From Cephalotrichum gorgonifer (lineage: Eukaryota > Ascomycota > Sordariomycetes > Microascales > Microascaceae): a stretch of 64,000 bases of DNA. Location: assembly GCA_900312665.1 (NCBI GenBank), contig ONZQ02000002.1:677746-741745 (forward strand). The letters run 5' to 3'. Every line of letters starts with the position of its first letter. The stretch's first letter is position 1. This document shows, piece by piece, positions 51,976 to 64,000 of the stretch. Made by a program: the position numbers and the translations under genes. Under the pieces are notes generated by a model that had not been told where the DNA came from, did not search any database, and saw only the letters and a program-made list of their open reading frames with translations.

Positions 51976-52139
51976 NNNNNNNNNNNNNNNNNNNNNNNNN
52001 NNNNNNNNNNNNNNNNNNNNNNNNNNNNNNNNNNNNNNNNNNNNNNNNNNNNNNNNNNNNNNNNNNNNNNNNNNNNNNNNNNNNNNNNNNNNNNNNNNNN
52101 NNNNNNNNNNNNNNNNNNNNNNNNNNNNNNNNNNNNNNN
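51976..52139. other. Assembly gap (N run)
   Basis: 164 unknown bases flanked by CCCACACC-like and poly-C sequence on both sides; the gap was probably caused by that low-complexity tract. Confidence 0.98.
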
Positions 52140-52598
52140 CCTCACCCCCACCCCCCCCCCCCCCGGCCTACTCTCCCTTGGAACAAAGGCAGACGCGGTG
52201 AAGGGACACACCCACCCCCCCATCCCCCATCAAAGGAAAGATGACCCAGCCGAGAGAGTTTATAATGCCCTCATGCCTCCACCTCCCTCCTTCTTGTCCT
52301 CCTCCTCGAACTCCATAACTCATCATCATCGTCAACCTCAATATCTCCCTTCCAACGGGTCTTACTTATTCGACATACGATTTCTAATACGCCTTAATAC
52401 TCCCTTGAGTCTCACTTCACCAAACCTTAGGCACCACTAGCCAAGCATATCAGTCACACACACCCAGCCGACACGAGAACCTTCCACGACTATAAGTCGA
52501 CCACTACCTGCGCGCCTCATCTTGGAAAACACCCAACACGCACGCATAACACTGCCTAACAAGTCGCCCATCATATCATCCGAACCAAGAACAAGCAG

Positions 52599-52604
52599 TA
52601 TAAA
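52599..52604 (+). promoter_or_regulatory. TATA box of the small basic protein gene
   Basis: TATAAA at 52599-52604, 128 bases before the ATG at 52732, with a C/A-rich leader between. The arrangement fits a TATA-driven, possibly inducible gene. Confidence 0.55.
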
Positions 52605-52731
52605 GGGAACTCGAAGCCACTCGATTCCCACTTCGGCGACGATACTCCACCCTCACCGAACACGCTTGCAACCACTTGCACCTACGATCAACCAACCCAC
52701 AATCCCGTCGCAACACACGACATCTACCAAA

Positions 52732-53196
52732 ATGTACGGCTCCTACGGGTCCTACTCATCCTTCCCCTCCTCCCCCATCACCACCACCTCCTCACCCTTC
52801 GACATCACGCCCTCCACCATGCGCTCCGACACATGCGCCTACCCCTCGTGGCCACGCCGGTCCGCGCTCTCGGAGCCCTCCTGCGCCGAGTACCGCACTT
52901 CCTCCTACTTCTCCGACGACGAGCTCTTCCCGCAAGACCCCCTCACCGAGGAGGACGACATCCGGAGCGTCTCGAGCGCCGGGAGCAGCTTCACGTCCCC
53001 CGTCGGCTCCGTCCAGGTCCTCTCCGGCTCACAGATCATGGAGGCCGAGAGGGAGAGGAGGGAGAGGGCGAAGGAGTACCTCCGGATGGTCAAGTCCGAG
53101 AAGGAGAAGCGCAAGGTGGCGAAGAAGGCAAAGGTTTCCTCGAGTTCTTCGAGGAAGAGCAAGAGGATGGCGCCCATCGTTGAGAACGGTGAATAA
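52732..53196 (+). CDS. Small Ser-rich protein with basic tail, unknown function
   Basis: A single-exon 154-aa protein. I chose the start at MYGSYGSYSSFPSSP because the in-frame sequence upstream is leader-like. The first half is Ser/Thr/Pro-rich, with a short SYFSDDELFP motif (about 63-72). The middle is acidic (LTEEDDIRSVSS). The second half is a charged helix (EAERERRERAKEYLRMVK) followed by a Lys/Ser-rich stretch (EKEKRKVAKKAK) and the end RMAPIVENGE. The layout (S-S/T-Y-x-SD-x-DLF patch, ERxR..YLR helix, KK..PI.E end) resembles a group of uncharacterised small fungal proteins I have seen annotated only as hypothetical. No membrane segment or signal peptide is present. Codon use favours C at third positions, as in the left-hand genes. 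It is the only supported gene in the right 25 kb. Confidence 0.75.
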   Translation: MYGSYGSYSSFPSSPITTTSSPFDITPSTMRSDTCAYPSWPRRSALSEPSCAEYRTSSYFSDDELFPQDPLTEEDDIRSVSSAGSSFTSPVGSVQVLSGSQIMEAERERRERAKEYLRMVKSEKEKRKVAKKAKVSSSSSRKSKRMAPIVENGE

Positions 53197-56100
53197 GTCG
53201 TCTCTACAATATTTTCCTTCACTGTTATTGTCCACAAGGTATGTCTTCAACATCTTCAAGCAACATCTTTTAAACAGAATACGGTACTAACACTTCGACA
53301 AAGGACATTTAATACTCTTTTGATACCCACTTCACCACCTTATTACTCACTCCTGGCGAGGACCAGTCGAGAACTACCACGCAAGATACCCAGCCACACC
53401 ACCATTACATAGAGACGACCAAGACGCCTACGAACCAGCGCATTAGCCTTTTGCTTTTTTCTTTGTTTCCCTTTACTACTCGAATCATGTATTACACCTT
53501 TCCCCCTTTTTCGGAGCGTTTTGTTTTGGGCATCGAGCGGGCATATACAACGGCGGACCTTACGGAAGCATTTCATGGAAGGAAAGAAGACTGGCGCAGG
53601 CCGGGAGCGAAAGGAGAGAAACAGGCATTTCATTTTTTTTCGCGCTCAAAGCGTCTTTGTTTTCAGCATTCGGTCCGGACTTTGTAACAACCGAGATACC
53701 CATTGATGGATACACTTTTTCTGTCTTCCCCTTTTATTTTCTTTATTTTCGGGCGCAGGGACTCGCACCGGCTTTTAGGTAGCGAAGGAGGGATAGCATC
53801 ATGTTTGTCAGCCAGGACGGCTCACATGAAAGGAATAGTTTAGCTTTACAAATTAAATTTTTGGAAATCCATTCTTCGTGCCCCAAGATTGTACTCGTCT
53901 TGGGGTTCCCTTTTCGCAACTGATACTCGAAGTCTTCAGTGTCGACATGTATTCACAGATCTGTGACCCACATGTGTAAGACACTCGTAACGAGCGATCC
54001 AGCATAGAGTTCGTAACCCCGGATTCTTTGTGCTCGTGACTGGAGCCTTTCACCTGCCAACATGATCTACTTCCGCGGTTGACGGACACATTGAACTCAA
54101 CCGCCACCCGTCCTCCCGAGACTTCCACTGCCGAAGGAAGGGAGGTGTCTTCTCCGCTCGTCCCCAAGGAGCGAACTAGCGGAAATGGCCCTAGGGGTGC
54201 ATTGGCTGATGATACCCGGAAGGGACCCACCCGCGCATAATACCACCGAGGCTCTGTGCCCTTCCCCTCGGTCCGTTTCCTAGTAACTCCGACGGGACAG
54301 TCCGCCTGAGAGGGGGAGACGAATTTGTTTGTGTGTGTGTCGCACTCATCATTCAGTTCGCACACCGACATTAAGAGGGAAACCTGGGGAAGGGGGTTTA
54401 CCTTGGGCGGGTGAACGGTCCGGGAAGAGGAAAAGAGAAAAGAAGAAGGCAGGGGGGAAAAAGAGGACAAAATCCCCACATGCACATGGCTAATTAACCT
54501 CTCTTCTTTTTTCCTTCCATTTTTTTCTCTCTACCGGAAGTATTAATCCGCGAGTTACAGTGGAGTTTACCTCGGCCGGACAGATGGGGCCGACGTTCCA
54601 TCTCGGCCTCTTTCCATCAATTTTTTTGCCCCCAGGATGTTACGCCCGCAAAAACTATCCCGGAAAAAGGGGGGTGTGTGGAGCAAGCTTTTGCTTTGGT
54701 GTCTCGGAAATCCGGGGTAAGGTGCTAAGTGTCTCCAAATTTCGGCACCAATGGGGGGGGGAATACTATAGTTACTTTGTGGGGAAAGCAGGAACGGGAT
54801 AGCCCTTTCATGCTAAACGCACTCTCGGCGGTTCTCTCTCCCTCCCTTGCTTTGCTGGCTTCTTCCTTTTTGGAAACTCCGCTACCCCTGTTAGGGTAGT
54901 ATGGGGAAAGCGGAAGAGGAGGAAGGGGGGGTGTCTGGATACGCAAGTTGTATCCAAATGTGCAAGCAGACTTTGCACTTGACGCTGAGAGGCGCGGATT
55001 TGGGGGATTTGCCGGATTCAATTTGTGGGCTTTGTGGGGAGAGGAGGGTCGGTGGCAGAAGAATGTGGAGCCGGGCCGGTTGAAGGAAGATGCCGGATCT
55101 GTGCTCAACCCCCCCCCCTCCCCCTCATATCTTGCCCATACATCTTGGGCCGGGCCGACGGGGATCGTCGGCATGTGGACGGAAGTGTGGATGGGGAGTA
55201 TTGTCTGGGCAGGAAGGGGGCCGGCCCTATCAGCCTTTGCCCGTCCCCGACGGCTCTTCATCACAGTGCCGGGGGGCACGGGCACTAAGAGGCACGCCTC
55301 GGCCAGGACAAGGCGACATTCGCTGGAGGAGATGCGATGGAAGGGGTGATCATACCAAGCCTCGGGTGGCCCAGGGACCGGATGAGTAAGTCCTCCTCGT
55401 CGTCTCCTCGGCTGCCAGGGCGGTTGATAATGCCACCATGTGAATACAAGGTAGGCTAGCCCAATCAATTTCGCATCGTTCACGCCCAGGTTCCAGAACG
55501 AGGAAGAGGGGAAGCCGCGGATGACCTCAGACAACGCCCGGGAGACGCTGCGTGAGTGGATGTCCGGGCCGGGACGTCCTTTCTCTCCTCCGCTTTGCTA
55601 AGTGGTCTGGCCAGCCGGCGAACGTCGCGCCGTTCCGCCAACTCGGGCTGAGGACATATTCTCATCCCCTCCTCGCCCTTTCTCCTTTTCTTCCGTCTCC
55701 TGTATCTTCCCCCTCCCTCCCCCTTTCATCTCTTTCGTAGTATAAGAGAAGGCGGGAATATGCGGATGGACACTACATCCAGCCACACGAGACTTGGACT
55801 TGCGGTGTTCTACGAGAACAGCCGCCTCGCAGATTCTACTCCTTCCCTCTCTCTCTCTTTACAGGTATCCTGCTCTTTTGAGAGTCGAAATCAGGGTTTG
55901 CAGTCTGTACACGGTTACACGAAAGGTCATGTCCTTGGTCTACCCCGTCAGTTCGATCAGTCCCTTCTATGACTCCTCACCCGGCCCCCCTACTGCCCTT
56001 CGCCCCCCCCCCGACGTATCAACCTTGCCCCTTCTTGGCGGGTTCTTGTGTCCTGTGGCCAACGAAGCCACAGGTGCACGCCGAGATCCGCCGAGATCCG

Positions 56101-59100
56101 CCCCTTCCCGGGCCATCGTGGCACGAACACGGGGTCAGTTGGAGGGCGTGATTATGGAATGGGCCACCTGGGTCTCATTTGGGGAGGTGAGACAAGAAAG
56201 ACCGTCATGTGTACGACAGGATCCTAAACCCGTGCGACTCTCTATATCGATCTGTCAAGTAGAGACTTGCAGATGATGTCTTGTCTTGGAACGACGTCAT
56301 CGCGAGGATGGAGAGGGGAGGTCCCAGATGCTTCACGATCCTGTTTTTTCCCCCTCAGTTCTCCTCTGGGACGGTCTCTACTGTGTCCACGGAGCCACGC
56401 TCCTTCCTCTACATTCGCGGCTTCCGAGAACGGGGTGCAGGGTTGTGTGTGCTCCGGGAGGGAAACATGCGCTATGCGATGTTTCCCAGATCATGCCCTG
56501 CCTGAGGTGAGTGCTACGCCAGAAAGGTTCCTACCCGGGGTTACATACTGCGTCATGGGCGCTCGTACGCACCCATCCAGGTACGAGCGGTACCGGCTGC
56601 CGTGACGAGGGGATTCTCTTCTCTCTCCGAAAGGGGGGTAAGAGGAAAAAGGGGGAGGATTGGCTGGCAGCGTCCCCGCCAGGTAAGGTCTATCGTTAGG
56701 CATGAGGATGGGGAACAAGAGAACGCGTGATTTCGTTGCGTCTCCAGTCGAGGATAAAATTCCCTCGTCGTTTATTAAGCGGCCGTGGAACCTGCGGCTA
56801 CGAGCCGAGGGTCATGGCAAAGATCACGTCGTCCCCTCACTGAAAGGTGGCCGAACGTGGCGCTTTTGCGAGGGATGCTGTGCCCAGGCGGATATCGGGC
56901 TTCCTAGGCTCCATATGACTGTACAAGGCTCCCCTCCTAGCACCTATTGACTACATCCACACACCTATACCAGGGATTTCACCAGTATGCCCGAGGAAGA
57001 AGCCGGCGTCGGCTCCTGAGACCTTCCACCATCCATCCCTCGAGGCGGCGCTTGGCTCTTTCGACCACCCCGATGCATGGGTCCCACCCTCCCGATGACA
57101 GGGACACGGATCCGTACTGTACCGTCTAGCACTCCTGGTGCCACTGAGCATCTTGCTAAGACCACCCCGGCCAAGTGGTCTCGAGGAGATCAAAGAGTTG
57201 ACACCCCGCCCTGATACCGGGAGACCGGAGAGAGACACTTGATATCATCGGAACGTGGGAACAGCGAGTGGAGGCCGCCATTCTATGCGAAAGCTAATAT
57301 AGCAATACCTCTGTTAGCTTGGAGGCAGAGTAGGAGCCATCCTTGGGGTGGTCTTCTAGGTGTCGTCGACCATCGCCTCAGTGCTGTGGTGAAGGGCAAG
57401 TGTCGACAAGCATCGGGCCGGCGGCTTGGTGTGACAGATGAACTAGATCATCAATCGTCAATATCGAGAGAGAAACTAGGACACTCGAGCATAAGGAGAG
57501 TACTGGAGAGGAGGCGGACGCTTGCTGATCCCCAGTAGATAGGGGCTCGACCCCAGCTTGCCAGAGAGAGTTCAATGCACCTGCCATTACGGCTGGGTGG
57601 TCTGCAGCCCCCTATCCGTATAAGTTGCGAAGTCACCGGCGGTGCATGCTCGCGACGGATCTTCCGACACTTCGACTTTCAATATAGCATATCAAGGGGC
57701 TTTGTCATTCCCTGGGTGCGTCATGAACGTTGAAGTTATCTCAGGGGCGATTCCGGAGACGGATTGGCTGTTGGGGCGCGAGGTGGGTGTTTCACTCGCT
57801 CTATCTCATGCCGAGCCGTGCCAACGGCAGGCGAGAGTATGAGCAAGTCCGAACCTACTTACATCCCTGAGTAGGTCGAGATGTCTTTCAGCCACTTACC
57901 TCGGAGATTCCAAACACGGCCCAGGAGCGTCCGTTATGGGGGGCACTCATCGTGCAAGTTTATTGGCTCAAGGAAATGCACCTATAGTATATGTATGTGT
58001 GTAACAGAGGTAGGAGCCGGAAGGGTGAAACAATATGCATGGGCACCAACGGGACACCCGAGTCTTGCGTACCGAGTGCACAGAGTTGTGTCTTCCCCTT
58101 GCGAATACGGCGTCGTTCTGCTCTGGGCCAACCCCGTGTAAGTGGGCTCCTCTAGATGAAGCCACCTTCACGATACGTGTGCGGGAATCATCCCATGCTA
58201 TATCAAAACAGCAGCAAGTTCCAGTGGTCTGGACAGACCACTCTGAAGGATGCTGCCTCTGGGATACGGAACCCCCTCAGCGCGGACCTTCTCGAGAAAG
58301 CGGTCCTACATCCGAGGAACTAGCAACGGTAGGAACCACCTTAGAGCGACAGCCCCCCTATTTTATCCATCTACGATTCCCATCGAGAACGGCTCGGATT
58401 CTCTCGAGGCGTGACTGGATTTGTATGCGGGAGTGGCCGTTTCAAGAAGGTGCTCAGCTCCACCCACCCACCCCCTTCTCCGCTTCGTGTGGCCCGGATA
58501 GGGGTTTGGCAGCTGGTGGTTAGTGGTTGGCGGATACGCTTGCTTGTATACACCCTCATCGCTCCGGTTTCTGCCACCCACCATCGAGGAACAGGTTTTG
58601 TCTCTTCTCTCGCTCTGCCCGCCTGGTTAGCAAAGGAATTTACCAAGAGGTGTTAGGGGCTTGGCTGAAGGGAAAAGGGGGCACGCTAGGGCCGGGAGAG
58701 GGGACACCCGCTTGATGGCTTTGAATTATAAGTGGCCCTCCGTGATGATCGCACTTCCTTTGAGCGGATTACTGCACAGAGGAGTCGATGCTCATTACAT
58801 AGGTAGAGATGGGCCGACGGTCAAAGTAGATCCTTCTATCGGCCCCCTCCTCCCTCTCAATATCTCCCTCTCTCTCCACGTTCAGAAACAGTCAAGCCGT
58901 CGAGTTCAGATCCAAGTTCGCCGAACCGGGTCGGCCGGCACGAAAAGGATGCGACAAGGATGAGCAAGGCGAACCATGACCAAAAGCTGAATTGGCAGGA
59001 TGTGGCGTCCGGCACGGGGGGGGACAGGAGGAGGGGGGAGGGGAGAGCAACGTCAACTTAATAACCACCCACACAATCACATGGTACAAGTAGTACAAGA

Positions 59101-59563
59101 CCAGGGTGTAACTATTACCAGGACCAGGATGTGTTCACGAAGCGAAAGGATCCGCGTAGCTTTTCAAGCATTACGCGGGTCCTAAAGGTAGCTCGAGGGG
59201 AGCTTCCTCGCTAATACCTCATCTTGTTTCCATCACATATAACTTTTTTTTTCTTTTCACACGGGGATTCCGGAAAAGTACCGGAACTTGTTACCAGCCA
59301 GTCAATCACCTCACATGCATGGTTTTGAGGATCAGAGATAAAGAGGTGTGTGTGGGTGCGCGCGCTCATGTATATGCGCGGATCATATCGGGGGGAGATA
59401 TTCCCGGGACCGGGATTGGTTGGCTACCACAGCTCTGCCGAGACGGAAGGGGTTCGAGCATCTTTTTTGCCCGTTTTGGGACGTCGTATTCCATCTTCAT
59501 CTAATAATATTTTGATTTTCTGCATCTCCAGCTGAGCAGAGGGGGGCATTTGTATTTCTTCTT
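53197..59563. other. Gene-poor DNA, right section A
   Basis: No gene is supported. The longest open frames (for example 54725-55534, minus, 269 codons) show no family motif and have skewed low-complexity composition. A perfect 8-bp hairpin with a 7-base loop lies at 56052-56074, next to a duplicated CCGAGATCCG word. Confidence 0.55.
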
Positions 59564-59584
59564 CATTTGTCTCTCTCCTTTTTT

Positions 59585-59593
59585 CCCCCCCCC

Positions 59594-59624
<31 letters not shown>

Positions 59625-59626
59625 TT
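59585..59626. repeat. Pyrimidine homopolymer tract
   Basis: C-run then T-runs, almost uninterrupted T over about 35 bases with one C. Low complexity only. Confidence 0.85.
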
Positions 59627-62600
59627 CACCCTCTCTGCCTTTTTTTCTCGCCTTTTAACCTTGTCTAGTTACGAGTATTGTCAAAACACGACCAGCTAGA
59701 AAGGAACATGAAAGCAATAAACAACGCGACGCTTTGTCTCCAAGGCGAGGGGGGAGAAACCGATAATGCTACCCTCCTCTCCGCCTTTAGTTCAGGACAT
59801 CCTCGTACATCTCGAGATGTCTCTGGTAGTGGCGTCATAATACTCTCCGGGGAACTTGCTCGACGCATTGTCTCATTTCCCGGTCAAGCCATGTGCCTCC
59901 GAACCCCTCCGCTCCCAATATACATAGTAATGCTTGGTACTTCATGTTGTATACCAAGTAGACCTGTCTCGTAGTACTCGTACGGCGTGCGGGGGAAGAA
60001 GACTTACAAGATGATAATGCAAGCCCAAGCAAGCCCAAGGCCGAACTCATCGGCCCCGCCCCCGCGCCCAGCCCAGGCCAGCTCAACCCAATACATACCA
60101 ACCCCCAACCCCCCCCACCGCCGCCCCTCCCCCCCATTACAGATGCAAGCACCAGTGCGAGGACTTGTAGGGTGTGATCCACGAGTGTGATTGAGATGGA
60201 GAATGGGGAACTAAAATAAAATAAGAAAAAAACACCTGTGACGGCCGCCACCCTAATCTTTCTTTCTCCGCCTCCGGCCTCACGCGACGGGCATTGATGT
60301 GACGAGGTGGTCAGCTCCTGCGGTATGATTGGTATAAAAGTCGGTGAAAATAAAGCCACCCCCAGTCAGTCAGTCACCCATTCTCCCTCTCTCACCGCAT
60401 ACTTGTACTACTCATAAGATGGATGATCAGGGGAAAAGAAGCTCGGAGGGCGGGTAGGAGGCTTGCATCAGATCGCGCCACCTTCATGCATACTCCCTAC
60501 GTCCTGGCAACGTGCGGAGCTCCCTTCACTCTCTGGCCAGGCGGCGGCCGTGGTGGGTGGGTCTTGAGGATATCCAAATCCGTTGATATCTCGGTCAAGG
60601 GTGCGGGGAACGTATCCTACTTCTTCGTATGTGACTATTGATATTAACTCGTACGTACTCCGTACAGGTTTAATACTTGTATGCAGCTCGGGGATTGTAG
60701 AAGTACCTGGTTAATGAATACCTGAGTTCGTAGTACGTACGCGAGCACGGATGCTCATACGATTATCTGTGTAAGTACGAAGAACTAATACAAGTATTAT
60801 TCCTCTCTACATGTAACTATCCAAAGAAGTTCCAGGGTATTAAATGCCCGAACACCACCGGAGCACGGACTCTCGACGGCGCGGGGAAGATTCGCAAGCT
60901 CCGCGTCCCTCCCCCCAAGCTCCCATCGCCTCCTCAGAATCAGCCAAAACAGGTTCCAAGTTTCGCTAGCCTCTTTCTTCCGAATGAGTATCTTCGCCGC
61001 ACGTGGCACCTTTCGTACAAGTACATACTTGTAATGGCGCTCGCGGATCCTCAACGCCAGGTGCGGGGATGAAGGACATAAGGATGCTTTTTTTTTTTTT
61101 TTTTACACATCCCGATGATCCATCTCATCACATCCCCCCAAAGTTTGAGTCTCCACCTGCCAGGGAAGTCCACCGCCCAGAGAGGATGGTATTTAATTTC
61201 TCTTGTCGCGGAACGTGCGCCGCGTGGCGCGGGGCCGACCCGGACTTAGTACGGATTGGGGGAAGAAGCTGCGTTGGGGCGTAGTAATATCGACAGGGTT
61301 TAAGCCTGGGTGATGCATGGATCTATGATGATATTGATCTCTCCAAAGACTGAGCACAGGAGGGTTCCCCTGTCTACGGCGCTGATCCTGCCAGACTTAT
61401 GCGCGGAATATTATTTTAGGACGAAATGCAAGGCAGTGTTATTGGGCGAAACCGGGCCAGCTCTCCGAAGCGATGCACAGGCATGGCACAGAAGGTACGG
61501 CAATACCTGTACAAGCGGGTTGGCAAGGAGGGAGGGATTCTCAGCTTGCTCGTCTTGGAGATGATCACAATGCACCGGCTCAGGTGGTGGCCGGGCGGCC
61601 GATTGCAGGCTTGGCATCTTCAAGACAATAGGGGGTCGGGGGCTCGGCGTGTTCGGGTGTCAAGGGCGAGTAATACTACGAATTCTCTTTGACTTGTACT
61701 TGCCGTTTGCTTTCACAGGATGCGTCACATGTCGCGCCGAGTCTTGCGTCTGGCCATGTGCCCAGATAAAACACAAAGGATATTATGTAGTGAGTTGACC
61801 AACACCTACGCGTGTGCACGTGGAGAGGTACGTCGTTGGGGAACACCCATCCGGAATCTTCTCAAGGAGACCCGAAACTGCCGGAGGGCCGAACAGAGAC
61901 GTGCTTGGAGACGGATGGTGACACCGCAGTGTACATACGAGACGTAAGGCACCGCGCCGCTCCACGGGCTTGCTTCGTCTGGAAGGTTGTGGCCCGGCCA
62001 GGTTAGGCGACCGTTCGGCCACCCCATCGCGGCTTCGGCCGGCAGGCCTGGCGGCCTCCTCCACGAACGCCTACCACCGGGGTACGCTGCGCCTTTGGCG
62101 CACATTGAGGCATTGGACGCCAGTCTTTCAAGATATGGGGCGCCCTTCGTCATTTCGAGGATCTCTACGCCTGCCAAGAAGCACATGATTTCAAGCCAAG
62201 GACATGTCATTGAGCCGTTGGACTGGGGGGCTTCGTTGGACAAGACGGGGAAATGACATAATATGCCGCCAGCAGGGGGCCTGGATACGTCGAATCGGGG
62301 ATACGATGCGATGGGCAAGCATGACGCGCAAGTCACGCTGCCTTCGGAGCTCGAGGTAATTAGCTGGAAGGACGCTGAAGACTCCGGGGTGGGATTCTGG
62401 AAACGTCGGAATCGCTTCTTCTATCTTGTATGGCTGTTGAAGCTCGGCGGTGAAATGAGCAGGTGGTCCTATTAATGACCAATACCGATGGAGGGTGCTC
62501 TGTGGGGATGCGGCAATTGGTTGTGATGAGTCCAGCGATTCTCGTGAGCCCTCCTCGTGACTTGATGAGTTCTTTGCTTCAGAGGTATGGGCCATACAAG

Positions 62601-64000
62601 TACTCGTACTCGTATCACGTAACGCGACGATGATAGCTGGACTTTTTTTTCTGCTCCTTGATTGCGGATTTCATCGGCCGCCGTTGTGTCTATCTGTAAC
62701 ATCGGGGTCGCCCTGCCTTGTCGTGGGGGCAAATGGAGCTAGCTGGGCGTAGTTGCCTCCTCGGGTAAGGATAGTAATTATGGAGTACTAAAGTACTTAT
62801 AGGCTAGATCGTATTATAACTCTTTGTATCTTCACTTCGTCATCATTGATGGGTCCCGGTAGGGCCCGGTTGGCCGCCTCGTTCATGGCATGAAGATGAA
62901 GAGCCATGGGCGGAGCAATATGCCGCCGTGGGCCGAGCCAAAAATGGAATTCGGTCCTTCGAACTCGTCCGTCCGCGACCAATTGGTCCCCTGTCCGATT
63001 GAGCATAGAGAATCATTTTATGAATCTTCGGCTCCGATTTTGAGCCCCTGAAGAAGGAAAGCATTAGACAAGTCAGCTCGCTCCCACTCCCACATCGAAT
63101 GTTGACGTCGAGCCAAGCATAGTACCCACGGCCAAAATGCAGGGATAGGAAGGTACAAACTCTGGGGTCAAAATATAAGTACCAGTACACTCAACCTAGT
63201 GTACCCGCACCCTGTCATCACATCGCCAAGAACCCTCTGGCCCCTGCCACCGTACCGACAACGTCAACGGCTAGAGATCTCAGATATCAAGCTCGAGAAA
63301 AGCTCGAGTCAATCACTAAATGCGAAACCGGAGGTCTTAGCCTCTCTCATTCCACATCGGAATAGCCAAGCCTCCTTAGCGACGTGCGAAAATGAGCCAC
63401 AACGCCAATGAGTGCGTCTAAACCATGAGTTCCTATTTCGAGGGGGACTTTCAAGTCGTCCAGAACGGAAAGAGGGATCTCCAATGGTGAAGAGTGGGTC
63501 CTGCAAGAACCGTCAACGGGAAGAAAGAGTGCGGGACCGCTAGCGGGCGGGGGGGTTAAAAAGGGTGGCAGGAGCGGGACGTGAACAAAGGGCGCTAGCG
63601 AATGGGAGACCGGGGGTGGGCGATCAGATCCCTGTTAGAAAAGGTGATAGTCCATGTGATTGGTTGGAGCTGTGAAAGTAGGTGCAGGGAGGCCAGCCAA
63701 TGGGGAGCCACAGGTGCCTTGACCACGACTTGGTTGGGCGCTTCCGCGACCACACATCTTTCGAGCTTTTGCCCCGCACCTGCCCAACCGAACGTCCCCC
63801 CCCATTCCCCATTGTGCATTGTTCTCTCGCCTCGCGGCTACCCGTATTGTAAAGATGGTGTTCGGGGAGAAACTTCGAGGGTAGGTGCGTCCAGAAGCAT
63901 ATAATGGTCGAGCCACGTTTTTCCCCTTATTATTTTTTTTTTCTTTTTTCGTCGAGTGGGCTGGGCAAACCATGGTGCAATTCTGGTGAGATATGAGAGC
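59627..64000. other. Gene-poor DNA, right section B
   Basis: No gene is firmly supported. A TATAAA at 60333-60338 precedes a 72-codon frame (60423-60641) that I treat only as a candidate. TACGAGTAC/TACAAGTAC words are again common (59974-59984, 61014-61033, 62596-62614). The window ends without a recognisable telomere. Confidence 0.5.

Larger units (their letters stand above)
43791..52731. other. Gene-poor DNA, central section
   Basis: No supported gene. Features are an A/T-rich patch (about 45990-46120), repeated TGCATGCCGGCA words at 46171 and 46191, a GGTTT repeat, long C or G runs, a CA-like patch near 48710-48735, and an assembly gap. The last 250 bases are the leader and promoter of the gene at 52732. 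Confidence 0.55.

Noticed and set aside
53853..54485. 210-codon open frame on the minus strand
   Set aside because: No motif and no conserved start; reads as random translation.
54725..55534. 269-codon open frame on the minus strand
   Set aside because: Pro/Ser/Arg-rich with no recognisable domain, promoter or splice context.
61806..62336. 176-codon open frame on the minus strand
   Set aside because: No domain, and alternative frames are equally open.

Overview
The window is nuclear DNA of a filamentous ascomycete (Pezizomycotina, most likely Sordariomycetes). The evidence is the gene set (Bud4, coronin, Dbp9, a large fungal-type DENN protein), many short introns of about 54-210 bp with GTAAGT/GTATGT-like donors and CTAAC/CTGAC branch sites, high GC content, and intergenic DNA rich in C, G and T homopolymers. 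The species cannot be named from the sequence alone. Two runs of N mark assembly gaps (35504-35689 and 51976-52139).

The left 38 kb is ordinary gene-containing chromosome carrying twelve well-supported housekeeping genes plus one small unrecognised one. In order: DBP9 helicase (-), BUD4 anillin/PH protein (+), a small GC-AG-intron gene (+), coronin (+), a DENN-domain protein (+), a TDT-family C4-dicarboxylate/sulfite-type transporter (+), a mitochondrial PP2C phosphatase (-), a KPWE-motif (Pex39-like) protein (+), TMA46 CCCH protein (-), OST4 (+), the YRA1/Aly mRNA export adaptor (+), p23/SBA1 co-chaperone (-) and VPS24 ESCRT-III subunit (+). All exon structures were derived by joining reading frames across splice sites. 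Gene pairs are divergent (DBP9/BUD4, PP2C/KPWE, TMA46/OST4, p23/VPS24) or convergent (transporter/PP2C, KPWE/TMA46, YRA1/p23). They serve unrelated basic functions and do not form a cluster or operon.

The right 25.7 kb (38.3-64 kb) is gene-poor. One small basic fungal protein with a TATA box (52732-53196) is the only gene I can support. The rest is GC-rich, low-complexity, non-coding-looking DNA with a 19-bp minisatellite, microsatellites, homopolymer runs and many copies of short palindrome-like GTACGAGTAC / GTACTTGTAC words. The same words fill the 4.7-kb spacer at 12.7-17.4 kb and are scarce in the gene-dense part.

The most notable observations are: two in-frame-required microexons (6 and 8 nt) in the transporter; a very large intron inside the YRA1 RRM, echoing the regulatory intron of yeast YRA1; a KPWE-motif peroxin candidate; a displaced-frame repeat tail on the DENN gene; and a one-base frameshift in p23 beside an assembly gap. 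I found no CRISPR array, intact transposon, rRNA or convincing tRNA.
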